In this document: one piece after another, positions 36,640 through 49,655 of the stretch
Numbering within the stretch: position 1 is the first letter of the stretch
Layout of the letters: every line of letters starts with the position of its first letter
Source: Montifringilla adamsi
Taxonomy: Eukaryota; Chordata; Aves; Passeriformes; Passeridae
Reading direction: 5' to 3'
DNA length: 64,000 nucleotides
Assembly (NCBI GenBank): GCA_017590115.1
Contig: JAGGNK010006449.1
Location: 1 to 64,000 of the forward strand
Notes under the pieces: generated by a model
What the model was told of the DNA's origin: nothing
What the model saw: only the letters and a program-made list of their open reading frames with translations
Database searches by the model: none
Translations under genes and position numbers: made by a program

Positions 36640-39391
36640 CTTAGGTGCTTTAAAGGTTTTAAGTATTCATAGAAGGTTTGGGAAAAAAATGACTGATTTA
36701 CTCTTTGGGCATACAGGCTGGTGGGGTAAATCACAAAAGCTGAAGTAAAAAAACCAATGAAGGTGCAGTTGAGTCACATTGGAGAATGATGGGCAGGCAC
36801 AGAGAGGTGGGAGTTTCTAGTGCTAGCCCAGTGTGTTTCCAGGAGCTGTTTGCTGGTACAGCTTGGCTGTGTCCTTGCTTGAATACAGCACTTGCAGACC
36901 TGAGGTGGTGTGAGGGTGCTTAAAAAAAAAAAGAGGGAAACCCTCCCCCAAAAATGGTAACATCACACATTGGTTTGGGTTGGAGGAATGAAGAACCTTA
37001 AAGCTCACCTCATCCCATACCCTCTCAGTGGGGCAGGGACACCTTCCACTTGACCAGGTTGCTCCAATCCCTGTCCAGGCTGGCCTTGAACACTTCCAGG
37101 GATGGGGCAGCCTGTGCCAGGTTCTAGGTACCAAAAATATCCCAAACTTGTCATTGAGGCTGTGCTATAGCACAATTGCTGCATGAGTGCACTGCAGAGC
37201 CAGCTGGGTGCAGAAGCATGGAGATGGAGCTGTGCCTTATAACAAAACTGGCTTTGCACTGCCATGGTGAGAACCTGGTATGTGGGGGCTGCTCCCTCAG
37301 CCTGGAGCTCACAGCTGTGCCATGGTCTGACAGCACCTCTTAGAGCCACTGCAAAGCACCTGCAGGAGAGGGTTGATACCCAATGGCAGCTTTTGGGTCC
37401 TTTCACATACTAGTGAGTTCTGTGCTCTTAATAATTTTCCTGTGGGCTCCAGTGTCCCAATCACCCCAGGTGTCCCAACAATCCTAGTGCTCCAGGCTTT
37501 GCTCTCTCCAAGCACCTGCTAATGCTCCCGCCTGCCCATCCCCTGGCTGTGAGCCATCTGTGAGCATTCTGCCCTCCAGACACTGCTGTTTGACAGCACA
37601 ATCTCATCTCTGCTCCTTCCTGTCACTCAGTCTTTGGATTTTCTCCTTTCCCAGGTCCCTGGGGTCCTGGAAAACGGACAGACTTGCCCCAGACATTCCA
37701 TCTTGCAGAAGTGTGAGAAGCTGCAATAAACAACAGCTTCACTGCCTTTTGGCTTCGTGTGAGGGGGCAGATGGCTCAAGAAGACCCTTACAGCTCCCCT
37801 AGGTTTTGGATGCAGGTGCTTTGCAGCCTGCCTGGGCTGCAGGAGCGAGACCGCACGTCTTCACACCTATCTGATTTGGGGACTGACTGTACCCCTGCAA
37901 CGCCATCTGCTCGGGCCTGGAGCTTGACCTTCCTTCTCTCAGGGTGACAGTGCTGAGGAGCTTCTGCTTGGTTTCCCTGTGCTGCAGTTGGTGTCTGTGT
38001 GCTTAGCTTGGAGTGAGAAGGGAATGAGGCCACAACCAGCATTCAGTAATTGAGGGTGGTGGGGATTGAGTTGGTGGTCTCATGTTCTGGTTTGTTTTCA
38101 TAATGGTTTACAAATGCTGAAAGATAATAATTCATTTGGAAAAGAGAATTGCCATTTAGTGTGAACTTAAAAATCACACTCTGCTGGCAGAACATCTGCA
38201 TCAGGCTTCAGACTGACTCATCTCCTTGTGTCTGGTGTGTACGGCTTCGGTGTTCCTTCATGATCCCCCATGAAAACATGGATAACTAAGTATTCCAGAC
38301 TCCTGGTTTTACTCAGTTTTTGAGCACAAGCCTTGTGCTGCCCTGAGTCCAAGCCCAGGGAAGGTTTCCAGTGGGGCTGGTGTGGGAGGGCTACCAGCCA
38401 CATGGAGTCAGTGCTGCTCCGTGTGGAAAAGACTTCCCACTGAATTCCCCCAAAGCATGGGCTGAGCAATGTCAGAGGAACTACTCTGCCTTCAGTGTCC
38501 TGACAGCTTTCCCGGGCAACAGGGGCATCTTTCCTTAAAGCAATACTTTTTTGGGATTTATTTTCATGACACCTGGCTGGAAGTGGAGGAAAAACCCTTC
38601 CCTGGCTGACTGCTGCAGTACCTTTGCTTTTAGCAGTCAGCTGGCTGCGTCAGAGCCTGGAAGCAGCTGCAGAAATGTCTCAGTACAGGTGCTAGTGCTT
38701 TAATGGGGTCAGACTGACAGGGAGAGTGTCCCATATCGGAGCTGGGTGCAGGAGGTGCTGCTGGCCATCACACACGAGAATCCATGGCATACATCTTGCT
38801 GGTGGCTGTCTGGGTGCCCTGGGGCTGGGGATGCCTCTGGACTTGACAGCGGCTGCTGGGAGCTACTGCTGGAAAGAGTTGGGGTTGTGTTATGGCCAGC
38901 AGTTGCAGGGTGACTTGGGACTGCCACAGCATGGGGACACAGCGGGAGAAATTAACTCAGCCAGCAGGGTTAACTCCCACCCCATGAGACCAGGCATAAG
39001 GATTGGAGATGACTTCTGGGAAGGCATCACCTGCCCAATGTCCCTGGTGGGGGGGCTGTATTTCAACCAGCACATCCCTGCAGCCACTGTCTCAGGCTTT
39101 GGCTGATGACAGGGATTCAACTCCAGCACAGCTGCTGCTTTGAGTAAACATCAGCACAACTTCACCAGGACCTGGAGGCCCACAGATGTGGATGGATCCC
39201 TGCACCCTCTTCATGCCCTTACAGGGTTTATGGGGCCTCTCACTCAGCCCTGTTCTGCCTTGTGTAGCCTTCCCAGCCAAAGGGCACAGGGTTGAGTACA
39301 GAGGGGTCCCCCTTTGTTAGGCTGGACCCTGCAAGAAGCCTCTGTGCCCTCTGAGTTGGTCCTTCACCCTTTATCCGTGCGGGGCAAAAAG
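36640..39391. other. YBX1 to CLDN16-like intergenic
   Basis: Convergent intergenic space between the plus-strand YBX1 and the minus-strand claudin. It contains one CR1 fragment. The minus-strand frame at 38890-39129 includes AAGMCWLKYSPPTRD, weakly reminiscent of the human CLDN16 C-terminal tail, but it lacks a convincing acceptor and is left unassigned. Confidence 0.5.
36955..37135 (-). mobile_element. CR1 LINE 3' fragment
   Basis: Antisense CR1 3' sequence: TTGGTTTGGGTTGGAGGAA near 36970, then CCAGGCTGGCCTTGAACAC and TTCCAGGGATGGGGCAGCC near 37075-37115. Confidence 0.75.
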
Positions 39392-41478
39392 CTACTTGAC
39401 ATAGGATGGGGTGGAATGAAACTGACCTGTGCAGGCACAGAGGCAGCAGGTCAGCAGGACAGATGCCACAAAGCAGCCCATGGAGCCAGCCATCCCCAGC
39501 CAGCATGACCACCCAAAGTCATAGTAGACTCCCAGGAATATATTGTGTGACACCAGCATGGCCCTCTCCACGTAGACGTCCACTGCATACCACACGGAGC
39601 CTATGAGCCCCAGGATGCCTAGGAGGAATGGGGCTTGTTAAAAAGAACCATACAACATCCCATGCTCCCCAAGCCCTGCTGAAGGGGTGCCACTAGCTCC
39701 CAGCAAGCTCCCCAGCTCCCTGTGGGACATGAAGTCTGTCTGCTCCAAAGCTCTCCTAGCCACGCACTCCCAGCGCAGAGTATGACTCCAGCTCCATAGC
39801 ACATCTTCTGTTTGATACAAGGATCTTCCTTGAGGAACGTGATACAGTCAAGCCCAAGGACCAGTGTAGCCAAAGCCAGGCAAGCCAGGAGATCTGCCGT
39901 GATCATCAGGGTCCGTGTCACCACAATCTTCACTGGGCAGGAAAGTTAAAAACAGCCATAAATGGGAATGAGGAATTATCAGAGGAACAGATGTCTCCAG
40001 ATTTCTGCCCATGTCCTTTTTGAGTCATCCAGCTCACCAGTGGTCATCACACTGGAATCCCCCAACCCCATCCCTTCCATGGGCCAAGGGAAGGTGCTCA
40101 ACAAGCTCATCAGAAACTTAATAAGGACTTAAACCCATGATTAGACCAGCTCAAGAAACCAAAAAACTCAAGGTATACCCATCACCTGGTATAGCACCTG
40201 GTATGTGGTTGCCTGCTCAAGCCATTCTTGAGCAGAAGACACTGCTGCCCACACTGTTTTTTCCTCCAAGTTGTGTAGCAGGTGTTTTAAACAGCAAATG
40301 TCAATATACCAGTGAAAAACTAGAGCTGGCATGGATCATATCACCAGCTGTGATGGGACTGTGCCCTGCAAAACTCCCTTCTCCACAGAGCAATGTGGCA
40401 GTCCCACTTAGTCCATACCAACTACTTTCCTTCTCCACTCCCTGAATCTGTGTTGTTGCATGTCATGACCCAACACAAAGGTTCTCTCTGCAGGGCTTGG
40501 TGTGCCCTGTACAGGCCAGAAGAAATGTCCTTACCCTGATGTGACTGTCCCTGAACTGTGGGCATGAGTCCTTGGCCAGTGGGAATGGTCCTTGCTCTGC
40601 CTGCAGCATAGTGGGTTGCAAATCCTAGGCTCTACATGCTGGAGCATGTTTGTTGTGAGGTGGCACAGCTTCACAGCATCCTTCTGCCTGATGACCCCAA
40701 GCAGGTCTAACTGCCAAGTTTCTGCCAAGACCAGGCTATTGGGGCAGGAGACCAAGAGCAGCCCTAAGCTGGTGTGGCTGACTGACAAAGGGCAGCTTGG
40801 CACAATGAAAACCACTTTCCCTCTTCCCTTTCAAGAAGACTCTGAGTTGTGAACTTAATAAATACCTCCAGACCAGGTCAGCTCACCTGGGTGGTCAGCC
40901 AGAATTGAGTCATATTGGTCGCAGGTCCTGACCCCGTCCTGCATGTTGGTGACACACTCCCTCCAAAGGCCTCGGCATTTGTGACTTACCTGGAAGCAGG
41001 AGAAAGGCACTCATGAAAAAAGCATCAGGGTCTCCCCAGCTTCCCACGGATCTCCCAGCCCAGCAGGGCAGATTTCAGGCTCCCACCACTACACCTGGAC
41101 AGGTCCTGGTGACTCCTTGCCCATACCTCTCTCTGTTTTCTCCTGCTCCATCCCTCTATCTCTATGATAGTCTAATCCTTCAACTTAAAAAGCAGTGGGT
41201 TTGTCCCACCATGTCCCTTTTCCAAGCCTGTGGAGACATTGTGCAACCTCACAGATGGCAAAGCACCCACCTTGCTCTCAGCTGCTCACCTTGAGGATGA
41301 TGGTTGCTCTGCTCACCTTAAAGGTGGCTACTCTGCTCACCTTCCAGGTGATTTCTCTGCTCACCTCCAAGCTGTCATCAGCATTGACCATCCAGCAGTC
41401 CGTGCACGTGGCCAGGAGTAGGAAGAGCGTTGAGAGAAGAGCGAGCCCGAATGCTGTCACCTGCAGGGCTGCACTCAT
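39392..41478 (-). CDS. Claudin-16-like tight-junction protein
   Basis: Four-pass tight-junction protein most like CLDN16, a divalent-cation pore component. Exons on the minus strand: 41365-41478, 40887-40989, 39768-39932, 39392-39618; they join to 202 residues. Start Met aligns with the internal Met71 of human CLDN16. The first extracellular loop carries the claudin signature W29, GLW 45-47, C50 and C60. CLDN16 hallmarks include [41 protein letters not shown] and [11 protein letters not shown]. Exon 3 is 165 nt, as in the neighbouring CLDN19. Its donor (GGGA/GTGCGT) is slightly weak but keeps frame. The predicted end, PSYVK, lacks a clean PDZ-binding YV terminus and is short compared with human, so another 3' exon is possible. 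It may be the CLDN16 orthologue or a separate paralogue; mammalian CLDN16 lies beside CLDN1 on another chromosome. Confidence 0.88.
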
Positions 41479-44400
41479 GGGGAGACCTGAAAGGGCACAG
41501 AGATGTTCACCAACTCTGCTTGCTCTGGCTGCTTACAGACAGCCGATCTTGCTTACAAGACAAAGTGTCACCGAGGCCAGGCATCCTCTGGATACCTAGG
41601 AGTCATCTGGGTCCTGTCTCACAGTGCTCACTTGCTGTCAAAATGCTCTAATATCCTCAGCCAAGGTTGGGCCACCAGGTTTGCATGTAGAGGGAGCTTT
41701 TAGACACACAATAATTTTGTAGTGGATACATTCCCACATTGGTTCCCTCTCTTCCAAACAGAAGATGCCAACCATCAGTACTTGCCCTTTGGCAATCAAG
41801 AGCTGCTGGAAACCACTGTCAAATAACTGCTGCTACAAAAACCTGTGACCCAAGCATGTCTCCAGGTAACTTCTAGAGATCTCCATCCCTGCAATATGAC
41901 TTGGTGGGTACATCCTCTGCCTTTGCTTGCTTTTATTTTTCTCCAAGAAAAGCTATGTGGTGTTGAACGTCCAGGTTGGAGCACAAGAAAGTGTCCCATG
42001 GAGGTGTCCTAATCTTAAGCACAAGCCCAAAGATATAACTCCCATTCCAAGGGGAACAAAAGCTGCTGGGATATGGTGTGGGTGCCCTGAGGAGCTGCCA
42101 AGGCTTTCCAGAGGAGAAGGGATGGCACCATTTGTTTTCCATCCTAGGTGGATGTTTTCCACATGATGAAGGGACTCTGCAGAAGGGGGAGCTGTGCCCA
42201 AGGTATGAGCAGGGGACATTGTGTCTGCAAATCCTGGGCAGGAATCCTACTTTGTCATGTTTTGCAACCCAAAATGACAAATATTTTACTGCCTGAAGTT
42301 GCAACAACCCTTTGGACAGGGGTTCATACAAATGTGTTAATTAGCAAGACCAGATGAGTTTCTGAGCTACATGGGTTAATTACCATGAAATGATAACTCA
42401 TCATCATCAGGTTTAGTACCTCCAGCCAGGGGCTGCCCACCCTGGCATGGCACAGGCTCCCTGTGGGGCAAAGGTGGGAAGGAGGGTTGTCCCCACACCC
42501 AATGTGCCCAATTTCCCACCACATCCCCTCTTGGATGTCACTGGTAGTAAAGGCATCACTCTGCCATCATCTCTGAGCACTTCCATCAGCTTCTCTCTAA
42601 GTGGTCAGTCTCTTAGACCTCAATTTACAATGAATTTTTTTAATTCCCCAGGCTCCCTTCTGAGCTAATTCCCCAGAGCCTTATTTGTTTCTGCTAGAGT
42701 CCAGCTGTTTTGGAGCCTTTGAAGAAAATCTGTTCAGCCACTTCAGTTATATAATCAAGAAAAAGGAAGAGAAAGAAATTAATGCTGGGAAAAATCAGCT
42801 CTAAACCTTGTTGATAATAAAAGGTGTTCATGGAGAGCATTACCTTCACTGCAGGCTCATCCTTGTTGCAGAGGGGTGATGACAGAATCTCTTTGTTGCT
42901 GATGATTTGGGATAAGGGATGTAGGTCTGGAAGGCTTTTAAGTGCTGATGGGATTGGATCCTGACTCATCTAATGGAGTCAGGGATACGCAGCACCAGCT
43001 GGAGCTTGTGCTTGGCTATTTAAGGTTTGTCCAAGGTACGTCAGCTGGGTTTTGTGCTCTGAGACATGATGGGCATCCCTGCAGTTAGAGCAGTCATAGG
43101 CTGGGAATGGAGCCTCCCCAAAAATGTCACATGAGGAAACCAGTGGAAACCTGCTGGGAACTCTCCCCAGGTGGGGGACTATGTGTCCTGGACAAATAAC
43201 CGTTTTTTTATTAGACCTTTCAATTACTGCCTAAGAATGAGTGGCCTAAGACACTGGAATGGCGTAAGATCCAGGAATGATACCTGAGTTCAGAGGGTTG
43301 GAAGGGGCCAAAGAAAGGAGCTGGAATGCCAGGCTGATAATGAACCTTTTTGGCTGGTAATTATGACCTTTCTTTTTTCCCCATTAAGCAGAAAACAAGT
43401 GAAAACCTGCAGCAGTCAGCACCCAAGGAGGTGCCTCTGAACCTGAGTAGCAGCACCCCAGCTGTCTGGCACTTGGAGCTGCCCTAAAAGCTTCAGGTTT
43501 GTTCTCTAATCCCCTACTGTTTGGGGATAACACAGGATCTGTGTTACAGCATCCTCTGAGCATCCCTGGGCTCTGCCACCGCTCACCCTCATCTCTCATT
43601 TCCCTTTGTGGGTCATAGTTGAGGTGCACTTGGGTTTTTAGGGTGGGTTTGGGTTTTGTTGTGTTTTGATTTTTGTTTTTGATTTTTTTTTTCCTCTGGA
43701 TAATCATCTGCAGCATTTTATGTGGGCATTTTGGCAAAACACAAATCTTGGCAAATCCTCCAGCCCTGCAGAGATGCCCAGGTGCCTGATCTGTGAGATT
43801 CCTGGGGCTTTGAGTTATTCTATTTTCCCCAAATTCTGGCACATGGCAAGTCTAATGCTTTGGAATGCAGCAGTGAATTTAGGCCAAAAATGTTCAGAAG
43901 GGTTTGTGAACCTTCATTTTCCAACCTTTACAGATCAAGAATTTATGGTTCTTGGACATCTGTGACACATGAAATACTGTGTGACCCCAAGTGATACAAA
44001 ACTGTACCTCCATGGTCTTGGCAACACCTATAAAATAGGTGTATTTATATTTTCTGCTCTGTCTAAACACTCAGTTTATGATACATCAAACTAATCCACC
44101 TTGTTAATCCCCAGCTGAAACCTTTTTTGGGGTGAAAAGAGGCAGGTAGAGGAGCAGACCTAGGAGTAGTCAGTCTGTCACAGCACAGCTAGTCTGTAGC
44201 TGAACTAGGTAAATTAGCCGTAACAACAAATCCAATTCAGCTGACCTGGCTCATTCTAGAAAAGAGTAACAAAGACCTCAGCCAACTTTGTTCAAGCTTA
44301 GGTGCAGATACACCACTGGCCAGAGCTGGGGGGAGAGATGTCTCATCCTATCAGCTATCTAAGCTGGGAGATTCAAATGCCCCATGAAAAGCGCAGCCAC

Positions 44401-45080
44401 ATTAAGCTCAGTGCTCTTTGCTGGTGACTCTCCATGGTGTGTCGTGTGTCTGCCTCCAGCCCACGACTCCACATATCAGTGGTCAAATGATTAAGCTCCT
44501 TTCCCGGGTTAGTGACAGTGAAAATCAGATCTTGGGTTTGTCAAAAAACTTTGGTTTGTCAAAACTATGAGGTTTGTCACAACCATGTGTTTAAAAAGTG
44601 CTGACAAGACCCAAACCTTGAACTTCAGCAAATATTATACTAAAAAAAACCTGGTGTGTCTGGAAGGGAAAAAAGATATTTTCTGAAATGGGATAATCTC
44701 AGAGAACTAGAGAGGACTCAGTAGATGCTGTAGGGGCAGGACAGTGAATAAGAATTATTAAAATCACCACCAAATTCAGCCATGTCTCAGATGTGTGAGA
44801 AAAGCCCTTCTGCATGCCTGTGTGTGGGGGTCATTTTCCCTTTTCCCTCATTTCTGCTGTAATAAATAGGATGATTCATGCTGACAAAATTGAAACAGTA
44901 ATCAATATTGATACAGTAATTAATATTTAGAAATAATGAAACAGTTAAAGGTGTAATGACAAGAAAGAAAGGCAAAGGAGGGGCTCCCCTCCCTCTCTCC
45001 TGCAGATGTTTAGAACAGGAAGAAGCAAGACATAACTATTACTAAATTTAGTTGGAAGAGAGGAGAATTTGGTTGGACAC
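41479..45080. other. Upstream of CLDN16-like gene, no gene seen
   Basis: Contains the presumed promoter of the CLDN16-like gene and moderately AT-rich sequence. No open frame here has family support. Confidence 0.45.
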
Positions 45081-45086
45081 CAGGAA

Positions 45087-45598
45087 AATGTTAATTATAT
45101 GAGATTTATTGCTTTAATGTTAGAACATAATACTGGCTTATACTATACCAGCTTGGTGCGCACGTGTAATCCAAAAGGTGAACTAAAGGACACTGAGGAA
45201 GAGGAGAGGCCTTCCTCAAAGAAGACCCCCAAAGAGTGGTACGACCCCCTAAAGGAATGGTGGAGCATGCGTGGTAAAGGTGATTATGAGGGTGGAGATA
45301 CAAAGTGTGACAAATCGAAAATGGGAGGAGATGGTGATGACATACAGCATAAAAGAGGGAATTTTAGCTTGGCAAGCTTGGACGTGAGGTGACGGGGATC
45401 AAGCCCTGCCCTCCGTACCCCGCGGTTATTTTTGCTTATGCGCTGTTATCAGAACCAAATTATTCCTTATTTTAACCAAATTATATTGTCAATATTGCAA
45501 GTGTATTTAATTTTATATATTTTAAGTTACTTAATTAAAATTGCTGTTACATTTTTGTTTGGGGTTTTTTTTGATGGGATAACTGGGCAAATATAACA
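45087..45598 (+). mobile_element. Probable solo LTR (endogenous retrovirus-like)
   Basis: Starts near a TGTTA (45087 or 45118) and may end at TAACA (45594-45598). A TATA-like CATAAAAG at 45348 is followed by a CpG-containing leader-like segment (GACGGGGATC, CCCGCGGTT) typical of LTR R/U5. No matching target duplication was found, so the borders are uncertain. Confidence 0.4.
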
Positions 45599-45639
45599 CT
45601 GCCTATTTAAAAAATGACTGTTATTTCACAGGGGTTTGG

Positions 45640-46440
45640 CTGAAAGCAAGAAGTATGACCCAAAATCTCAATACTGCTCATTAAATTGGTGTCTTGATCT
45701 GAAAGACAGGTGTCTGCTAAGGAAGGCAGGAGCCTCCCTTGGAATGGAGAATGTAAACCTCCTCCCCCCGAATTATTATAAATTTGAAATCAAGGGGCTC
45801 TCAGGCAAAGACATGAGGATAGGAATAACAATTCTTTACTAGTACGTATAACAAGGCAAACAAAACAGTAACTATGATATTAACAACAAACAGAACCAGG
45901 GACCCAGTAAAAGCCTTCCTGGCTGCTGGCACTTTCCTTTTGGTGCAGTTACCATCACAGCTGGCAGAAATGAGCAAAAAAATCCCGGGATGGTGGACTA
46001 GATGTATTAGAAGTTCCACAGTGGTAGCTGGAACTCAGGGACGGTGCCAGCTACAGCATGGAGAAACCCAGAGCCGGACCGAAAAAACAACTGCCCGGCT
46101 CTGAGCAGGGCAGGGAGAGGCGAAGTTCAGGATTCCCAGGGCACACGAGCAGATGGTGATCAGTCCCTCAAGGCTGAACTCGGGCGATGCCAGTGAATTC
46201 TCCCTTGCAGTAAGGGACAGCCTGGCCATCCTCCTCCGATGCCAAAGAGCAAGAGCACCCAGCTGCCCCCCAGCCCCTTCTTTTTCACCTGCCCCCATTC
46301 TCGTGGTCCCCGAGAAAAAAAAAGCTATAGCCAGATGCTCCATTCTTCTCCTGACTTCAGACACAGTCTTTTGTCTTTCTTAAGTATCCATAAGTACCCA
46401 GTAGTTAGTTTCCTAGAAACTTATGGGGAAAAATAAAATC
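45640..46440 (-). mobile_element. ERVL-type LTR fragment, antisense
   Basis: The stretch around 45700-45835 (GACAGGTGTCTGCTAAGGAA, then GGGGCTCTCAGGCAAAGACA) reads like the complement of an LTR 3' end that I recall as very common in songbird genomes. Around 46060-46130 a GAGCCGGACC and CGGCTCTGAGCAGGGC segment fits the same family. Identification is from memory and needs a repeat library. Confidence 0.5.
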
Positions 46441-46774
46441 TGTAAGTAAAAGAAAAAGGAAAGAAACCCAACCCTCAGCAAGTGGTTTAATGACCAAAAG
46501 ATGTGTGTTGGAGGAGCGGGGGAGGGGGGGAACCTCTGTTTCAGCCTGCCTGTGCTGTGAACAAAGGCAGACCCCTGTCTTTGATGTGCTTCCAGCCTGG
46601 GTGTCCATCCCCAGGGAGCCTTCAGGTGACAACTGGAGATGTCACAGCAGCCACCAAGGACAGCAAATCCCTGGGTTTGAGGTGGGATGGGATGTATTTC
46701 TGGACTAGGTGTAGGAGGCAAGACGAAGATGCTAAGACGACACATCAGCCATGAAAAAAAACCTAGATGGAAAA

Positions 46775-47385
46775 TGTTAGGGATATGGTAGAAATTCGTG
46801 CCTATGAAATATAGATATATGTATCAAACATGTTATGAAGGGGGGGACCAGGGGTTTAATCCTAGAATGACGAAACTGCGGCTGGCTGACAAGGGTGGAA
46901 CACAGCATTAACATACGAAGGATGCGCAGGAGATGGTCGTTCACGGTGGCATGTATCCGAGGACGCCCAGTGATGATGGCCCACGAAGATACACATCTGA
47001 GATAACCAGGGCCATCAACACCTTCCACCTGAATACAGGATTCCAGGAATTGGAGGAGAAACACCATCTCTTCCCGGACGAGGTTTTGTGCAGCTTTGAG
47101 TGAAGAAAGAAACCAACATGAATATGATGAACTTTGAAAGGAGACAACGGGACTCTGCCGCGGGCAAGAAAAAGAGTATAAGAACTGTCCCTGCGGAGCA
47201 GTAAGTGTGGACGGAGGGGGATTCGGTGCGATAGAGGCCGGATCTGCGTTCACCCAGCCTGTATCCCGGGGTCTGCCCTGTCATTTTTGATCGGTGGCTG
47301 TCGGGACTGTAATACGGTCACGAATAAATTTTTTTTTTTTTAATTTTTATTATGATTAGGTCCATTTTTATTTTTACTTATAACA
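46775..47385 (+). mobile_element. Solo LTR with 5-bp target-site duplication
   Basis: A 611-bp element begins TGTTA and ends TAACA, a perfect terminal inverted repeat of LTR type. It is flanked by GAAAA on both sides (46770-46774 and 47386-47390). Inside lie a TATA-like GAGTATAAGAAC near 47172 and a poly(A) signal GAATAAA near 47322, in the expected order for a plus-oriented U3-R-U5. No internal retroviral genes are present. A 5-bp duplication fits ERVL-type insertion. Confidence 0.75.
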
Positions 47386-47390
47386 GAAAA

Positions 47391-48945
47391 CATGACCTCT
47401 GAAGCAAAACATGCACAGCAGGGGTCAAGTCCCTGCATAGGGGAGTAAAAATCAGCTTAAATTAGTAAATACCCAATTAGGCACAAGTCAGCTCTGAATT
47501 ACTGGGAAATGGGAGAAAACAGGGAGACTTCAGATATGAGGGTTCATAAGAGGGCCCCTAAGTGAAAGATGCTGGTGGCATTTCAGCCTTGGGAAGAGAC
47601 TTGTGGAGGGGCCAAGCTGGATTCCCAAGGATTTAACCTGAAGAAATTTGTAAGACCACATCCCCACCTTTGAGAGCAACAGGTGGCAGAAGACGCAATA
47701 CATTTAGCCAGGAGGGCAAGAACGGTTGAGGATGGGGAAGAGGCTCCTGCCACACTGCAGAAGTGGTTCTGAACCAGCACCCGAGGTGACTGGTCCAGAT
47801 GGGGAGTGAGGGGAGATCAAAGAGACAGTTCCAGAAAGATGCCCATCATTTAAAATATTTTAATACTGCCAAGTCACAATTTTAAGTATAAATAGCAAAA
47901 AAAAAAAAAAAAAAAAAAAATTCCCCCACCTGTCCCATTTCCAAGGCCATGCATCCCATGGAAAAGTTAATGAAATTTATATTAATAGAATAAAAAACAC
48001 TTTACAAAATTCTTTACACTGAAATATAAAAAGGCCTTTTTAGTGTGTGGGGGTTTTTTTGGGGGGGAGGGGGTTGTTTTTGTTTGTTTGTTTTAAAGCA
48101 CGAGGTTCCTTTTCAATCCTTACTGCAGTGGCCTTGGTTGGTGTTTTTCGGATCCCAAAATCTGGGTTCAGCACCTGATATGTGATGCCAGCCTACAAGC
48201 ACTGCTCTCCCCTGAGGTGTGACGATTTTACGGGGGGACTGCAACTTAAAAGAGATAAAGGCAGTTAATGCCAGGGAGAAAGAGAGAAATCAGCCCCCCC
48301 ACCTGCAGGGAAAAAACAGCAGTATTTCTCCTCCAGCACAGCCAGGGACCCAGACCCGGGCATGGGCATAACTACAAAGAGAGGGAAAGGAAATAAAACA
48401 GAAGGAAAGAAAATAAAAAGGAGAAAAGAAGAGTAAAATAAAATAGAGCAAAATAAAACAGAGAAATAGAGAATAAAGTAAAATAAAATAAAATGCAGCA
48501 AAATAAAACAGCAACCCAAAATTTTAAAAAATCAGCTTTCTCTTCATATTTGGCTTTAAAAATAAAATTAAAAAATAGATAATGAAGCTGTTTGGATAAT
48601 TTCCAGTGTCCTTCCCTGTGGGTTGGTTAGCACAACACCTGCAGCAGGGCTGGAGTACAGAGAGTTTGGGGGATTTACAGATTAAATTGGAGCTTTGGCA
48701 GTTGCAAAACAATTAATAGCAGTAGAACAGAGGTATAAAGCGATGGAGGCAATTAGCAGGTTGTGTTTGGAACCTTCACTGTCTGCTCTAGGGGATCTTG
48801 GCGGGGAAGAGGGATTTGGACCCAGCAGGGAGGCACCAAAATTCAGGGCTCTGTCCATCTGCCACTCAAAATAGTTGTGTTGGGCACCAAAACTAAAAAC
48901 AATAAATTTCTGTTCAGAGCCCCTTTTTGCTGCTTTAATTTGCCC
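47391..48945. other. Intergenic with poly(A) and AAAATA simple repeats
   Basis: Includes an A24 run at 47897-47920 and an A-rich AAAATAAAATAG-type simple repeat at about 48385-48530. No gene is seen. Confidence 0.6.
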
Positions 48946-48952
48946 AAACCCA

Positions 48953-48958
48953 TTTATT
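48953..48958 (-). terminator. CLDN19: Possible CLDN19 poly(A) signal
   Basis: TTTATT on the plus strand reads AATAAA on the minus strand about 700 bp beyond the CLDN19 stop. It is a suitable candidate, but no transcript evidence selects it. Confidence 0.3.
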
Positions 48959-49655
48959 GTTTAACAAGGCACAGCCTGGTCCTGGACAGGAACGAGACCA
49001 AGGCAGGTTTGGGCTGGCAGAGCTCAGCTGGAGAACTGGCCTCCAGGCAGGAATCAATCATAATTAATAATAATTTTAAAGTGTTGCTTTTCAGTAGCAA
49101 TGAGGCAGGGTAATGTTGCACCCTAAAAGCATCCCTCTGCCAAGAGCGTGGTGTGGGGATGCTTGAACCCTGAGTTGGGCTGGTGCTGTTAGAAGTAAAA
49201 ACCTCATCCAAGGAAAACCAAACACTGGCTTTCCTCCCCGCTTGCTCCTGAAAACAGGATGTGGGAGAGGGGTGGCCATGGTACAAAGCATCTCTGTGCA
49301 GCACACTCCCGTGGGATTGGCCAATTGGCTCTGTGCCCCTGTGCCACTGGCATCAGCCTCCCTGCATCACCCCCACAGAGTCCCTGTGACAGACAGACAT
49401 GGCCTGGCCACATTGTGGGGCTGGGGGTGCCACCCCGCCCAGCTGAGGAGAACACGGCAATGATGGATATGGGAGGTATGATACTTAAAACCTCTACTTT
49501 AGAGGCTGGCATTGAAAATGGGGCTGAAACCTGGAAGAAAAGAAGGAGAAAGGTCTCATGGGGCATTCAGGGTCCAGGCAGGGTGGGAACACCAGGGTCT
49601 TGCTTCTTTTTGGGAGGGAAGGGAGGCACTGGGCAGCAGGAGCGCAGGGTTGGGC

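Noticed and set aside
38890..39129. Possible fifth exon of the CLDN16-like gene
   Set aside because: Similarity to the human tail is weak and there is no good acceptor; kept as a finding only.
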